NCBI RefSeq assembly: GCF_958295425.1
Contig: NC_081149.1
Coordinates: 10,793,654-10,857,653 of the forward strand
Origin: Solea solea
Taxonomy: Eukaryota > Chordata > Actinopteri > Pleuronectiformes > Soleidae
Length of the DNA: 64,000 nt
Direction of reading: 5' to 3'
Part shown: piece by piece, positions 47,396 to 61,900 of the stretch
Position numbering within the stretch: the stretch's first letter is position 1
Layout: each line of letters begins with the position of its first letter
Notes under the pieces: generated by a model
Databases searched by the model: none
Told to the model about the DNA's origin: nothing
What the model saw: the letters and a program-made list of their open reading frames with translations, nothing else
Program-made: the position numbers and the translations under genes

Positions 47396-48802
47396 GCAAA
47401 TTCACTATCACTAATTGCTGTGTGTGTAAAATGACACATTCCTAATTCTTCTTCTTTCCGATTAAGTCTATCAGCATCTGACTGGCAACAGCGCAGACAG
47501 AGGCAGGAGAAACGGCGCGCTAGTAAAGTGAGACAACAGTAAAACAGACAAACACAACGAAGCACCCTCAAAATCTTTCAGAAGTGATTCTACTGCTCAG
47601 AAAACCTGGTCATTCAGGGTCAGGTTTGACAGGACAAACACATGCAGGACGCAGCACATGAATAATGTTAGATCATTTCTGTTCACAAAGACCAAACGGA
47701 GGCAAAATAATAACAGAAACCATCAGCTGTTAGTTATTTAATGCAGCTTTAAGTGGACGTACAGCACTGATTCAAACTCCTAACTGAAGTCAAAGTAAGA
47801 AAGCACACACTCTCAAAATGTGCATGAGTATAAAATTACAAAAGTAAAAATGATACCTCTTTTGATAACTTGCCAGAATTTAAAAAAAAAAATAGGACAC
47901 CTTTTCTTTGTTATTCACTGCAGTGAGAAACATCTTTGCTGCTCGTGACGCCTTCTTGTCCGTGTGTTTTTAAAACGAGTAGAGACCAAAATGAAAATGA
48001 TTGATAATTCACCTCACTACAACAGCATTACAACTAAAATAACGTGAATAAAAGTAGTCTAAAGTACAGATTCTTGTGTTGAAATGTCGGGAGTAAAAGT
48101 TATACACTGTCAGGACGAAAAACTCAAGTAAACTACTTAAGTCTAAACTACTTAAGTAACTGAGTATTTGTGCTTCATCACGTCCCACCTGTGTTGTTGA
48201 CAGCCAGTGTGAGAGTGACGTGCATCATGTTATAATGTTCAAAGCTGGGAAGAGGTTGTGTACACAGAGAGATAGTGAATGGAGACCAAGGGCAATAAAA
48301 GAGACGAGAGACATTTAATGATGCTGTAAAATGGGTCACAGCTAAAGAGGAAATAAATACAGAATTTGAGCTTGTAATTGAACATTCAACGTCAACTCTT
48401 ATTACAACAGAGAACAAAGACATTGTCAACTCATACAGAAACAATTCAAAACGGACTTTAATGGGTTTTTTTCTTCTTCTTTATAATAAAGGAACCGCTG
48501 AGAATAGAAAGTCATCCAAAAAGTGTTCCTGTTTTATCAACAAACCCTTTTCCCAGAACCCACTCCTGAAATAAGACACACTGTATCAACAAGAGAAAGA
48601 GTCACTGGAATGAATCCACGTGATTGCTACGCTGGAGAGCAACACATAATGTTGCAATATCTTTTGAGTATTTGCATTAGATAAGAGTGAGGTCATCTTA
48701 CGTGTACGTGTTAATCCACCGCCGCTTAAACAGTCTGCATAACTGATGTATTGTATCTGTTCAGCCGCAACCTTTAGAACGATAGAGAGCAAATTTACCT
48801 GT

Positions 48803-48805
<3 letters not shown>

Positions 48806-48854
<49 letters not shown>
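48806..48854. repeat. (TA)n microsatellite
   Basis: About 24 consecutive TA units. Confidence 0.95.
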
Positions 48855-48855
<1 letters not shown>

Positions 48856-51249
48856 TGTACATGTATTAAAAAGTTAAAAGGTTGCTGTGAGAAAGAGAAC
48901 ATGTGCTCAGATAAAGTTCACTCCTTAGGCAAACAATAATGCAATCATACGTGGAGGCTCCAGGAGAACAATATGTCCAAATGAATTGCTGTAACTTTGC
49001 GTTTCAACATGTTTAATGACTTTATTAAATCAGTTCCCGAAATGATTGCAATTTAAAAGGTGCCAGTCTGAAGTGGAAGTTGTAAACACTGTGCACGCTG
49101 ACCAAATTCTTTCAGTTGGAAAAGTACCATGAGTCATTTATAGCTTCAGAAGATACTGTATGACCACTGAAGATTCATAATGCCACAGAGGTTTGGGCCC
49201 CATTTGATTTACATCTTTACTGCCCGTCTCATTTGTTTATGGGCGCCTGCTGCCCGCTGCCTAATCTACAATTGAACAAATGTTAAAAACAGTTCTGTAA
49301 CAGTGACGGAGCATACATGCAACCCTGGTTCAAAGAAAAGATACTACCTGGGGAATAGTAGCTTAGTTTTATTGATACAGTCTATTTTTCTGTCACATCA
49401 TGAAGTCGTTATGCCAGGATTGTTGACCACACCGTTTGAATTATTAAAAGTCAGCATGGATTCGTGTGCTTGCGTTTCAGCTCGGCCAGATTAGTGAATG
49501 ATATTTACTATAACATCTGTCGTTACAGTGTGGCCACGCCATGGTTTTTACCTTTTACTGTTCTGTGTGTCGTCGTACGGGACAAATGAGTCTGGAGTTA
49601 TTATCTGGATATGAGAACAGATCAATAATTGGACTTAATAATCATAGACCATGAGCTCTTTGTCAGTATTGATGATTCGCAATAAAAATATTAACAGTAC
49701 ATTTTTGAGCTGAAATATAATCTTAACCTGCATCAAAACCAGTGTTTTACTTAAAAAACTAACAGCAAAAGTGATTTGTAAGAAGTAAAATAGTTCAAAT
49801 CATGGTAGTTTTTACTGAATTGAATGAAACCATATTCTACACAGATTGGTACCTTGTCTTTCACTTATTTTTAAAAAACAACAACTGTAGGAGCCAGAGT
49901 TAAGTTAGTTTAGTTCAGAGTTAGGCCGGGTGGCTGATGCAAGATTTGACACTTGTTACAATGTAATTTATTAACAGTTTTATCTTTAGATGAAAGCTAC
50001 CATTGACACTTTGATATCTTTGACAGCTATGATAGATAAAGGAATCGGAAGCTATGTACTGAAAATGATCTAGCAGTTGGATGGATGTGTCCGTTTAGAA
50101 GCTGAATTTTTGCATGACTTTAGGTTACGTTGTCTTACTGTTGGAATCTATAGATCGTCATTCACAACCTGAACATCAAGGAAATATTTCTATGTGACGC
50201 TGATCCTCGAGTAGCTTATACAGATACATATAGATGGAAATGTAACTTGGATGTACGGCAAGTGGAAATAATTGTGCAAACCCTTCACACAACTCTCCCT
50301 CGCCGTCGTGATTGATGAATTACAACAGTACCTACGAGTCTGGAATTAATTAATTGAGTGTACTTTCGCCACTACAACAATGATATTTTGGAAAGTAAGC
50401 CTTCATTAAAGTGAGTGTCAAGAACAGAGCACTCAATTATTAACCATCAAAACACGAGTGAATCCAGCATTTAAGTACTTTACTCATGTGACACAAATAA
50501 CAAGTATACGTTGTGTTTGTTACCTTCATATCTCACATAACCCCCGAAAATGTAATAAAATGAAACGTATGAGGATCCCGTCTGCTTGTATCCCAGCTGA
50601 GCCAGTTTAGCCTGTAAGGATTGAGCCTATAATCCACAAAAACAATAACACAAGGAGAGAGGAATGACTGAGGAGGCCTGATTATTCTCTGAATGCCTAA
50701 GAACTCTTGTTCTCATTTTGGTCAATAATTACAGAAAACTGACAAGGAAAGTCATACCACTTCATACCACAGAAGATACGACTTGACTGTCTCTCCAAGA
50801 CTGACCGTGAATGCAGCACTCTACGTATTACATAACCTGATAGGTTGGATAACGCTATATATTTTGTCTGGACATTATCTATCTATCACAGAGAAACAAT
50901 TCTTACAGCTAATACTGGCCACTTTCTTTGGTTTTATACACTTTGAGGTGTGTAGAGGACACCAAGATAGTAGACAGGGTTAGTAATTAAATAGCCCCTT
51001 TACTAAGGTGACCCTGGTAACGTGCGTCTAATTACAACTTCCACTTAACTATAAACCTGCTCCTTAACTTTCTGTCAGTTGTCATTAAGGGGAAACTTTT
51101 TAAGCTAACGCTAGTGTTTAAAACGGCAGATATTTTAATCCAACATCTGCTAAAGAACATCTCTGCATCACTGGCTGACAGTTTACTGGAAATATTCAAA
51201 ATGGATTATTAAAAACCAGGGACAAATATTCCTGTGGTAAAACAGAAAT

Positions 51250-51500
51250 GACTTTTACTTGCTTAGCATCAGCATGTTAGCATTGTCACTGTGATATTAC
51301 ACTTTTGTGCTGATATTTACTGTTCCAGAGACACTTGTGCTAGCGACATTGAAAACCTCGTTTGTGGAATTACAGAATGTGAAAAATGTGACCTAGACCT
51401 TCACATTAGCATCTCTAAAGCTGGCAACTGACTGTAACTGAGGTGGAGCCATTTTAGGTTTTCATTGTGGTTATGTTTGTGGCTTTGTTACTAGTTATAC
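51250..51500. repeat. Dispersed GTTAGCAT-type repeat
   Basis: Contains TTAGCATCAGCATGTTAGCA and a body resembling the widespread teleost 'GCTAACATGCTAA' repeat. A related piece appears in reverse sense near 60160-60310. Class unknown. Confidence 0.35.
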
Positions 51501-51974
51501 GCCAGGGTTTTATAGTATTATTTTGCCAGCAGCAACTAAAAAGAGTTAAAAACCAATTTGAAATACATTTTCAGGATTCTCTTTTTAACCCTTTCACTGG
51601 GCAAAGATCTATATTTGGTAAGTGCTGCTAACATCCAAAACCACACTACCGTGTGTTACCACGAGATCAGGTGGGATGGAGCAAGGAACTATTTATTGGG
51701 AAAACACCAAAATGCTCTATAATAATGTTCCTTTCACTGTATTTGTGTTTTTCTTGTATATTCTTATATGCTCTTTTATATACAATTATACTTTTTTTTT
51801 TAATGACAGACAGGCAAAGAAACATATTTAAAATTTTATAAAATGTAAAAAGTATTGTTATATCCTCCAATAAAACATTAGGGTTGAAGCATAATGTGAC
51901 CTAGTGAGAGGATTTTCAACATTTTAGTCGATAACGCTACAATAAATATTATGAGTTTGGAAAAAAAGATATAG

Positions 51975-52440
51975 GGCCCAAGCTAGCACTCACAGTGGTG
52001 TGAGGAGCTATTGTTCTTTTAGGATTCTTCAAATTCTTCAAATGATTGCATTTTTGAGCCCCTAAAGCTAAAACGTACGATAACGGGAACATGTTATTCT
52101 ATTTATATTTTCCTATTTAAGGCCAGCGAGGACCTGTTGTTCTTCTACTATTTATTACTTTTTTCTTCCGCAATGATCGCATTTTTAAGGCCTCAAACAT
52201 TTTGACGAAATTGTCACGCAAATTAGAACTGGCTAAAAAATTTGATACAATAAAGAAAATGTGGAAAAGTGGTGCAAAATGGCTCCGTAGCACCCCCTAA
52301 GGTTAAACGCTGATGGAGAAAGTTGCACCAACTTTCACATAACTTGGGAACATGTATCATTTATTTCTTTTTCTAATGTTCAAAAATTCAGGAGGTAATT
52401 TACCTCATTCTTTTTAGAAAATGGCTTCTCTGTTTGTGTT
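51975..52440. repeat. Dispersed teleost repeat with GTAGCACCCCCTAA block
   Basis: Order of blocks: CAAGCTAGCACTCACAGTGG, GAGCTATTGTTCTTTTAGGA, a GCAATGATCGCATTTTTAAG segment, then AATGGCTCCGTAGCACCCCC. This resembles a common percomorph dispersed repeat recalled from general experience. No ORF. It ends just before the mucin-like gene. Confidence 0.4.
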
Positions 52441-52599
52441 AAGCCATGAGGCATAAACTGTCCTTGGCACAACGCCCAGCATGTTTGAGCTCCTCCTGCC
52501 CAAAGTCCTTGTGCAAGGCATTCATTTGCACACGCTTTGAATTTAAGGCAAACACTCTGCTAAACATAGCCTTTTATTGTACGGTAGCTTTCTTTCTTC

Positions 52600-52868
52600 T
52601 TTTCTGTGCTGCTGATGACAGGTTTACGGTCAGAGCACAGTCTGGGCGGAGGCAGGACCGGGAAGCACTGATGACTGACAGGAGAGCTCGTCCAATCAGA
52701 GGAGAGAGTAAAGCTTTTAATACTGTCAGTGGCTGTAGGCAGATCCCAGTCTGATCCACCTGTAGCAGCCTGTAGGAGGCACGCGCTCAAGACACCGTTA
52801 TATCCACCGTTACTTTGTTACAGGAGTTCATCACTACTGCTGCTGCTGCTGCTGCTCAGTCTTCAGAC
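52600..52868 (+). promoter_or_regulatory. Likely promoter and 5' UTR of the mucin-like gene
   Basis: Positional call: it lies upstream of the signal-peptide ATG. The composition becomes less AT-rich than further upstream. A TA-rich AAGCTTTTAATACTG at about 52711-52725 could serve as a TATA-like element. The leader holds a (CTG)6 run at 52837-52856, 12 nt before the ATG. Confidence 0.35.
52837..52856 (+). repeat. (CTG)6 trinucleotide run in the 5' leader
   Basis: Six uninterrupted CTG units directly upstream of the predicted start codon, followed in the coding part by a CTTCTC hexanucleotide run that encodes the Leu core of the signal peptide. Confidence 0.9.
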
Positions 52869-52917
52869 ATGTTTCTGTCTCTTCTCCTTCTCCTTCTCCT
52901 GACATCTGTCGCCAAAG
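52869..52917 (+). CDS. Mucin-like gene coding exon 1 (signal peptide)
   Basis: ATG at 52869, 16 codons plus one base, donor G/GTGAGT at 52917/52918. Encodes MFLSLLLLLLLTSVAK: short N-region, Leu-rich core, and a likely cleavage after the Ala or Gly that follows. Too short for an ORF search; found by the signal-peptide pattern plus a strong donor and the phase match to the repeat exon. Confidence 0.65.
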
Positions 52918-55900
52918 GTGAGTGAAGTTTACTTTGTTGTTAGTCCAGTGTTTACTCAAACTGTTCTTATCTGTGTGTTTGTGTCGAGATAACACGCACT
53001 TTTTAACTGGAGTCAGCACTGATTCAATTAAAATTCCACTTCATCAGCTCCTTTTTTCCCCCTTACTAAATTATCACTGCTCTGAAATAACACGTTTAGT
53101 TGGAATAGGAACCGTTGAAAGTAAAAGTGGACTCAGTTACATTATTGTTATTAATATTATTATATAATATTATTATATAAAATTCATATAATATTTAAAT
53201 TCGCAAAAATGTTCACAACATCATCACTTGCTCTCTGTAACTTATATCAAATTAAACAAATGGTAAAATAAAAGACATTTCAGGGTCAGGGACACATTTT
53301 TCTTTCACAGTATTGTTTCTTGCAAATAATATTCCAATAAATGTTTTTATTTTATTTATTTAACTGTTATCTAACACATGGAAATCAATCAAGATAGGTT
53401 TACTTAGATTCAGAGCGTGAACAATGACTTTAAGCAACTCAAGGCAAAGCCGAATAAATAAATGCAAAAATAAATAAGACACGTTAATAATAGGGATGAG
53501 CTGATCCGATGCTCAGTATCTGTCCTATACTTGTCCAAATCACAAAATTACATATTGGAAAAAGAAAAAGTAAAGTCCTGTTACAGTCCTTAGATTCCGA
53601 ATATCACTTAAATGCTTTGCTAAGCAACAGCTTGGACATTAATGTTTTATTAACAGCTAAAAGAGGTAAAAGACAGCAGGAGACTGATAATGATATCAGT
53701 CAGGACTGTTTTATGATTATCAAACACAAAAAGTGGAATCGTGCCATTTTAAGAAGAGCCTCAGTGTATCTACCAACCTTTATCAGGAAACGAGCAGGCA
53801 TATTAACATAAATAATGTGTATAGATTATCAGAGTCGAACTAACCAACCAATCACTTATATTTACACTTGATATTTATCATGTTACGTTTTGTAGACATC
53901 CAAAAATGTCCATTTGTTTATAAATCATAAGACCCATGTCAGGATTTTACTGATTAATGGGAGCGTCTCTAAGCCTGACTCACTGCTCTGACAGTGTGAC
54001 TCAAAGTTCTCTGTGGGCCTGGACAGTGGCACCGGTCACACAATAGCCTGCTCCCTCATGTGCAACACACTCCACACACAGAGTTGACCCTGTTTGCATG
54101 AGCAGACCCCATTGAGAGTGTGGTGAGGCTGTCTGATGAACTCTCCACTGTACTTAGCCACAGTTAAATCCATTGGTCACCCTTCGTTTTCTTTTGGACC
54201 GTTCTGAAGCACATCTCTGTTTTTTATATGTTTCCATATGAATGCTGAGAGTTAGTCACTGTCATGTGCTGGATCCTCAGTGGAAGCCTGCAGGCTGTCT
54301 GCACATTCCCCCTCCTGTCATGTGTCCCACTTATATAAAGACACAGTTAGAGGGGGGAAACAGGGAGGAAGGCTCCAGTTTGGGGTATGACTGAGTGTGT
54401 CTAAAGTGGCTGTAAAGAGGTGCAGGTAAAAAAGACCTCCTGAGGGTCCAGAGCCTCCTCCCATGAGTCTGGCGCCACATTTTCTTGTGCCTCCCACGGA
54501 TAATCTTCAAAAGAGAAAGAAGCAGAATACTTTTAACAGATTTGCTTCCCTTCTGCTACTGCTTCCCCTGACACCGTAAACAGTTGTCATATCTGCTCCA
54601 CACGTGTCATGTTTTGCTGGCTAGTCATCATTAGGTCATGACCAGAGAATGTGGGATCTGCTGAGTCCTTGAGACACGGATGAAGCCTTAGAAAGGACTC
54701 AGGTGACTCATGTAGGACTGCACCTAATACACCCATTTATTTTTAGCGATTATTCTGTTATCAGAGGAATAAACTCATGAATAGTTAATTTCACTGGAAT
54801 ATCAGTGTTGTTTGTGCTAATGAGTTCCTCCTCTTTATGTTTCCCTGTAATGTTGGTAGGTGATACATAACATTATTCCTCATGTGACACCCCCCCCCCC
54901 CCATCTGCTGGCATTTAACGTTTTTACATGGTCTCCATTCACCCTTGTTGCTGTTCTCTTCCCCGGTTCTCTTCCCCTGGTCCGTCGCTTCATCTATTTG
55001 GATTAGGCCTGCTAAAGGGGAGTAAATCTCGCTCTGTAATTGGAAAGCATATGCTGGCGGAGCTTTAATTGGATATGATATGTGCAGAAGGCCTGTGAGT
55101 GAGGTCTTGCTCCAGGGAGCCATCTGTTACATCCGAGTTACTGTATAATAGCTCTGTTTGCTCGGGTACAGAGAAGTCATTTCTGTGTGTCTTCTCCTGT
55201 GGAGGACGGCCAGTAGACTGGAGACCATCTTGTGATTAACATTTTTTTATTTTCATTATTTCAGCAATACAATAATACAGTAACAACCCCCCCACCCCCA
55301 CCAAGCCACCACCATGCTAATTCCTTCCTGGTTATCAACACAACCACTGTGCTCCTTCCTGTACATCTATTAACGCTACATTCACTGCAGTGTATACAAA
55401 ACATAAAATAACTATAACAAGATTAGACACAAAATATGACTACAAACCAAGTCAATACAACAAATAAATAAAGTAAGGGCTCCATTAAAGAGAAAATTCA
55501 CCCCCAAAAAATCAAATAATAATCTAAAAAAAATTAAAAATAATAATAATAATAATAATAATAAATATATATGATTAATAAATAAATAAATAGAGGTAGT
55601 GACAATAATAGTAGTAAATAATAATAACAACAACAATAGCAGCAATAATAATAGAAAAAAATCCAGGATAACAAGAAAATACAAACCAAGGTATGCAGTA
55701 CTGTTTTGTATCTGTCCACAATAACTGAAAACTTGCATCTCTCCACCATATGACCCCTTTCAGGAGCCCTTTAAAAATGTTAAGTATTTGCCCCACTTTG
55801 CTTCATATAGGTCCAGTCTACCCAGTTGTTTATATGACATTTTTTTAAATGCTGCAACTCAAGCCATCTCCACAGCCCACTCTTGAAGGGAAGGGACTGC

Positions 55901-58900
55901 GTCCGTCTTCTATCTCCTGACAAGTATTTGTCTACCAATCAATAATACTGGTTTGGATATAACTTTTGATATGTGTATCCTGTCCTGTCAGAACTGAACG
56001 ATCACCCAAAATAAATAATCTAGGGCTGAATGGCATCTGTAATATCACACAGATTATCATAGATATTGATCCAGTATTGTTTTATGGTCATGTTTATCAC
56101 ATGACCATAAAACACCTTCCTCAGATTTGCATTGCCAACAGTTTGATGTCGATAAATAAAAACGATGTATAATTTTGAATTGGATAAGATGTACTCTTCC
56201 ATCCCTTGAGACTACTTTAACAAACATATGGCGAGTAAAAGTGAGATGTAGGAATACTGAACTTCCGCACCAGATCCCAAAAAGACTTTAGGGAACCATC
56301 ACAATACAGATCCCCCAATGTGATCACACCATTCTTCCACCATACCTTCCAATAAATGGGAAATTTACCAATCTGTAAATTAGAATTAACCTTAGTCCGA
56401 ATTAATTTAAGATGAGAGATTATTGGATGTGTTTTTGCTTTTTTACTTAAGTTTGTATACAAGACTTGCACAGGTGATAGAGGGGCCATCACAGCTTGTT
56501 CCATGCAGTACCACGGGGGGGCTCTTTCGGGAGGGAGAGACCAATGGGCCAGGTGCCTTAAATTAAAAGCATAGTAGTAAAACAACATGTTTGGCAGTCC
56601 TAAGCCACTGGAGACCATCTTATGAAAGATGAACGACTGCTACCCTGTGTATCCTTGTGTTATAGTACTCGTCTCCTTGAGTTGTGGTTATGAGCAGTGT
56701 CCTAAGAGTCTGTCTCTGTCAGCAGCAGTAAAAATCATAGTCCTGACCAAGATGAAATTTATGTGATTGTGCACAATAAAGATAGCAAAGTCCAAACTGG
56801 ACAAAGAGTTGAGTGATTAACTTTGCTGAATCACCTTTATTAATCATTAGTCATGAATGCTCTTTAGTATGTATCACCAGGCAGAAGCTAAAACTAATTA
56901 TTTCTGCTCAGTTGTATGCAACATTGCCAATGAAGAATAAAGATCTAGTACAATCATGGATATTGCTGATAGCTGAAATAATACAGAAATATTCATGACA
57001 ATGGTCACAGTTTTACAATACTGCTTCAGCAGAGTGAGAACTTTTTGAGCGATTGGATGATTATGAATAAAAAACATATAATATAATGTAATGTAGTAAC
57101 GCTACCGGCTCGTCTGATCGCATGAGACACTGCTTCTCTGGCCTGTGAGGTTTCCTCGAGCTGTGTCCCTTTAATATGTTCAGGTCTGGTTTTGAAACTG
57201 ACCTGTCTTTATCTATGTGTGTTTGTGTGTGTACCATGAGGTTTGTAATGCAGGGATGGGCACCTTTAACTACCAGGAGCCCATAAAAACAGCATGTTAG
57301 AAATGTTCACTCTCATTAACCGTCCAGGAGACACGAAAGTGTGACCAGTAATTAACCGACAGCTGCAGTCCAGCGTGCCACCAACATTCTTTTCTTTGAT
57401 CATTTCGTTTCAGTGCAATACTGCATGTTTTCTGACACACACACACACACGCAAACACACACTTTACTATAGGGTCAGTCCTCCACATGACTCCTCTGTC
57501 TCCTAATGAGATCCTGCCATGTGCCTCAAGCTCTTCCTGACTGCTGGGTCACAACCTGTCAGTGTTTGTCCCTCTCACACTATGTATTTATTTATTCATT
57601 TATTTATTTATTTATTTACTAAAATCCAGTGACTGGTTGTAGCTCTGAACTTGTCATTGGAAACAGGAAAACGGGAGTTCATAATCTTTTGGGTGACGTC
57701 ACGACCAGTTGCCATTTGAATGAATAAAACAAAATAAATAAATAACAAAGAAAAACAGCATAGGCCATGTTTTGGTTACCAAAGACAGATTAGTTTGAAC
57801 GATATAAAATTTGCGATGCAGAAATTCAAACAAGGAAATAGAGGCCAGTTAATGTTTGCTGTGTGTGTGTGTGTGTGATCATGAAATATTACAGGAATGT
57901 GCTCATAAAGTGGAAAATTGTAATAGCACTGAGAAAGGAGGAGACAGTAATTCTTTTTGGGAGTTATTGCCCCTTGGACAGAGTTCAATTCAATAACATT
58001 TTATTTGTATCGCACCAAATCACAACATATATTATCTCAAGGCACTGTACATAGAAGTACACAGAAATCTTTGCAATATTATAGAGAGAACAGAAACCCA
58101 ACAGTTCCCACAGTTAGCAAAAAACTTTTAACTCGACGAAATCTCAGAACCAGACTCAAAGATGTGCAGCATCTGTCTTGACTGGTTGAAAGGAAAAATT
58201 TCAACCATTTTTCCATTGAAAGGAAAAATGGGGGAGAGGAAGGGAAAGAAGGAGGTGAGTTAGAGACAGAAATGAGAGACCAGGAGCAGATTATAACAGT
58301 TGCATAAAGTTATAGTTTTAGACAGGACTGTCCTGAATTGTTTCTGACATGTTCACTACAATGTCATTTATACACGCCAAATTTTAATGATGACAATCAT
58401 ATTACTGCTAATTATAATAATAATAGAATGTTTTGTGTTGAGGAACTCATTGTATCAGAGAGTCATTCCATGTACAGGAGCTTTACAGCAGTGCTATTGT
58501 GTTGCTTGAACAGAAATCCACTCAAGTGCGGCACTAAGATGAAACACAGTCATCGACCAATATTCCAGCTTTGTCTCTGTGAGTTTCTGTTGAAGTTAGT
58601 GATCTGAAGTGAGGCAAAGCTTTGACAGCTGGAAGCAGACATCTCCATGGCAACAGAACACTCCCACAATGTACTCATTTGATTTTTATGTCAAAAGAGA
58701 ATAGGGAAGGCAGAAGTAGTGAGGCATGGTAGCTTTTAAGTGGGTTCATTATGGCAGTAGTTTGTCAAACCAAGTAGCAGGTGTTCTTACTTGACTTGGA
58801 CCAGAGGAGTCGCCCCCAGCAGGCAAAGCCGGACCTTCTTATCTAGATCCTCCTGAGTGTGTTTCACGGGCTGACCTTAGACCCACTTGTCACCCAGGCT

Positions 58901-61900
58901 GACCCAATCATCTCTTTTGTGTCTACAGGGGATTATCTGGCTGTGAGTTAAATCCTTAGAGACAAGGCTCCCTGTTAGATGTGCAACACTGTGTGTTCCT
59001 TTAGATATTACACAGTGCTAACTGTATTACAGTAACTCTCTGTCTGGTTATGTTGTTTGATATGGGTTTTATATAGACTTGACGAGTCTCACAGTAATAA
59101 TGTCACAATCACAGAGGACCAAGAATAAGCTGTCAGTTCTGTCAAATTGGAAAACCAAACGTTGCTGGTGTGTATTTTAAGAAATGCTGTGGTGGAGTTT
59201 AAACACATGTTGTTGCAGCTATTGTTGTAACTTTTTTTATCCCATGCATTATATATATACTGAATGAAACCGTCGATTCTGAGTGCTTCATTTGTCGCTG
59301 ACATTTCTGTGTAATTCCGTGTGCAGAAATAGAGAAGCAGTACTGAACTTTAAATGTGGAAGCAAAAGGCAAACCACAGTGTGTTTACAATATGCCACAT
59401 ACACGGAGATTGTTTTCTCTTACAGTTGCTGTCTATCACTTCTCCACGTGTCCATAAATTGAGTCAGTCCTCAGAGATCATAATTTCATATCTGAGTCAT
59501 TTATTGCTAGTAGGTATCGGAAATGCCTCAGCATATCAGCAGGCTTTGTACAAAATTACATTTTCAAAGTCTCGGCTTCATAGCGTCATTCTGTCAGCTG
59601 TATTAGACCATAATCACTGGTTGTGAAGGCAACAAGGACACTGTAATAGATAATAATTGTAATGAAAGCTGTAATGCTAATCGAATAGTTTGCATGTAAA
59701 ATTACAACAATATTAGAAACTATAGAAATTGTATCACACCCCAAAAGTCATATTTGTTGTCCACCAGTTGATTATATCTGAGCCAAAATAGGTAACATAG
59801 TTTGTATATCTATCATTGTCATCAATTTATTATCTCTATGTTTTCCAATATTCAAACAGTAAAAACTTTGACGAAATTGCCCATCAGGTCTTTCCACTTA
59901 TAAACCAATTTAACACCCATAGGTGTCAATTCCCAGTTATTATTTTTCATTTTAAAGGAGATATCTTATAAATCGTAGCCTATTAGGAAAGTAAGCAAGG
60001 TTGTTTTTACTTACACTAGCTTTGGACAGAGATGTTTCATTTTAAATTAACAGAAATTAATATTCAGAATTCAGAATGAATCACTTGGTGTTATCTACAT
60101 TTTCCTACATAAAGTATAGTTTAGAGCCAGTATATGAAATGCTCATGGAAACATACTGTATGTACATGCTCACAATTACAATGCTAACATGTAGCAACTA
60201 CGATATTCAGTGTTGACTAACTAGGTTAATTAGCATGCTAACATTTGCTAATTAGCTTTAAATGTCAGCATGATTGACAGTGACTAGTAACATATCACAT
60301 TTAGTGGCAATAGTTCTGCATTTAGTGTCTGCATCAATTCTATTTATTTATCAACTTATTTTATACTTAATTAGTTTGAGTGTTTGGTTTGTCAAGACAC
60401 AGAGATAGTATGGTACACTGCACTTTCAGCTCACACACTTATGTGAAGATGAATGATGTTCAGTGTCACTAATTTCACGCTTTTACTCTTTTACTCTTTT
60501 ACTTTCTATTGCCAATGGGTTGCTAGTATGTTCCGTGTATTTAAAACACAGGCTTTGTTAAGAATGTTTATTTCACCAGCCGACACCAAAAGCTTAGCTT
60601 TCACAACAAATGAAATGCTACCCAGTTTCGGTGAAGCAATAGGAATGTGAAACTGCTTAGATGTTTAGATGTGGCCATCTTAGGTAAACCCCCCCAACAC
60701 ATGTATGCCTGTCAGAGTTTCGTAAAATGGTAATTATGCAGAGACAAAAATACCTTACCTTCAATAGTAATGTATGGGAACACACAAGTCATTGCAAATA
60801 ATACTTATAATATAACTTAGAATAGTTATTCAGTAAGATTAGTCCATTGCCCTTCAGACATAAACTAGATGAGCCAGTTGCAAAATGATACATGTAATTT
60901 ACAGCAATGATCTCATGCTTTGCTGTCTCACATGTCTAACTCATTTACGATCATTGAGAATGTTATCTGAGCCTGTATATTTTTTTCCCCATGTTTTGTC
61001 ACTTCCTCATTTATAATCATTGGTTGCTTAAGTGTGTGATTCTATTGTCATAGTGCAAGGTGTGTACCTATAAAGTCAGTTGTCACAGGGTGTGGAGTCT
61101 ATTTCTTCCTCTAAAATGAGTTCTGATCACAAAGTGACTAAGGTCTTATGGTCACACAGTCAGTAATTGAATCATGTTCAGGATCTGATATTAGTCGTGG
61201 ATTTCTCTCCATTTCCTTGTCCACTTGAGATGATTTACTGGGAGAAAGGTTTGTGTAAGGCGTCAATCTATTTGGCTCGAAGCAGTATATGTTCTCTCTC
61301 TCTGTGGCTGCAGAGAAAGGGACTTTCTAATCAATGCATACATATGAGGTAAACAAGCTGGTCCATTATTAAAGACCTCCCACTGTTATGCAGCTGCCCT
61401 CTGGTTTTATCTGTTCATCTATAATCACAAAGCAGAGAGAAGGAGCAGGCGTCAAGGCAGCACACTGAACAAATAGGACACAACCCTTTCCTTTAAGATG
61501 ATCGAATTAAGTTGGACGCACTTGAGACGACACATCTTGTAAACAGCAGTCACTTACGCTGACTCTTATCTGCTGAGTCACAGCTTGAGTCAACTTTTTA
61601 TGCACTTAAGGCACAGTGTTTATCTTAGACAAAAACTTACCCTGTGCGATAAAGCCATAAATGTGTCTTGAAAGAATTAACTGAACCATTAGCGCTTTTA
61701 CTCCTTTAACTTAGTACTGTCCTGATGCAATACCAAATAGAATGTCAGTTTACTTTTTATTTTATTAAAATGTTATCGATCCAAAATTGTCACAAAATTG
61801 TCACAATTTTATCCCCGAGAATGTTTAACATTCATACCTCTGTAGCCTTGCTAATTACAGTGAAAAGATGTGTAGTGGACATTAATCTATAACTGCTTTA

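Larger units (their letters stand above)
44710..52600. other. Intergenic DNA between znf281 and the mucin-like gene
   Basis: No recognisable gene. Contains a reversed LINE tail (44937-45115), TA and mixed TA/TG microsatellites (45253-45291, 46290-46450, 48806-48854), a SINE fragment (47190-47395), and two dispersed repeats (51250-51500, 51975-52440). The stretches 49140-49270 and 50570-50720 are ORF-free with balanced composition and might be conserved non-coding DNA. Confidence 0.6.

Noticed and set aside
53509..53811. 100-codon ORF in the mucin-gene intron
   Set aside because: No Thr/Ser/Pro bias and no flanking splice sites in a matching phase; its first bases overlap a GATCCGATGCTCAGTATC stretch typical of a dispersed repeat.
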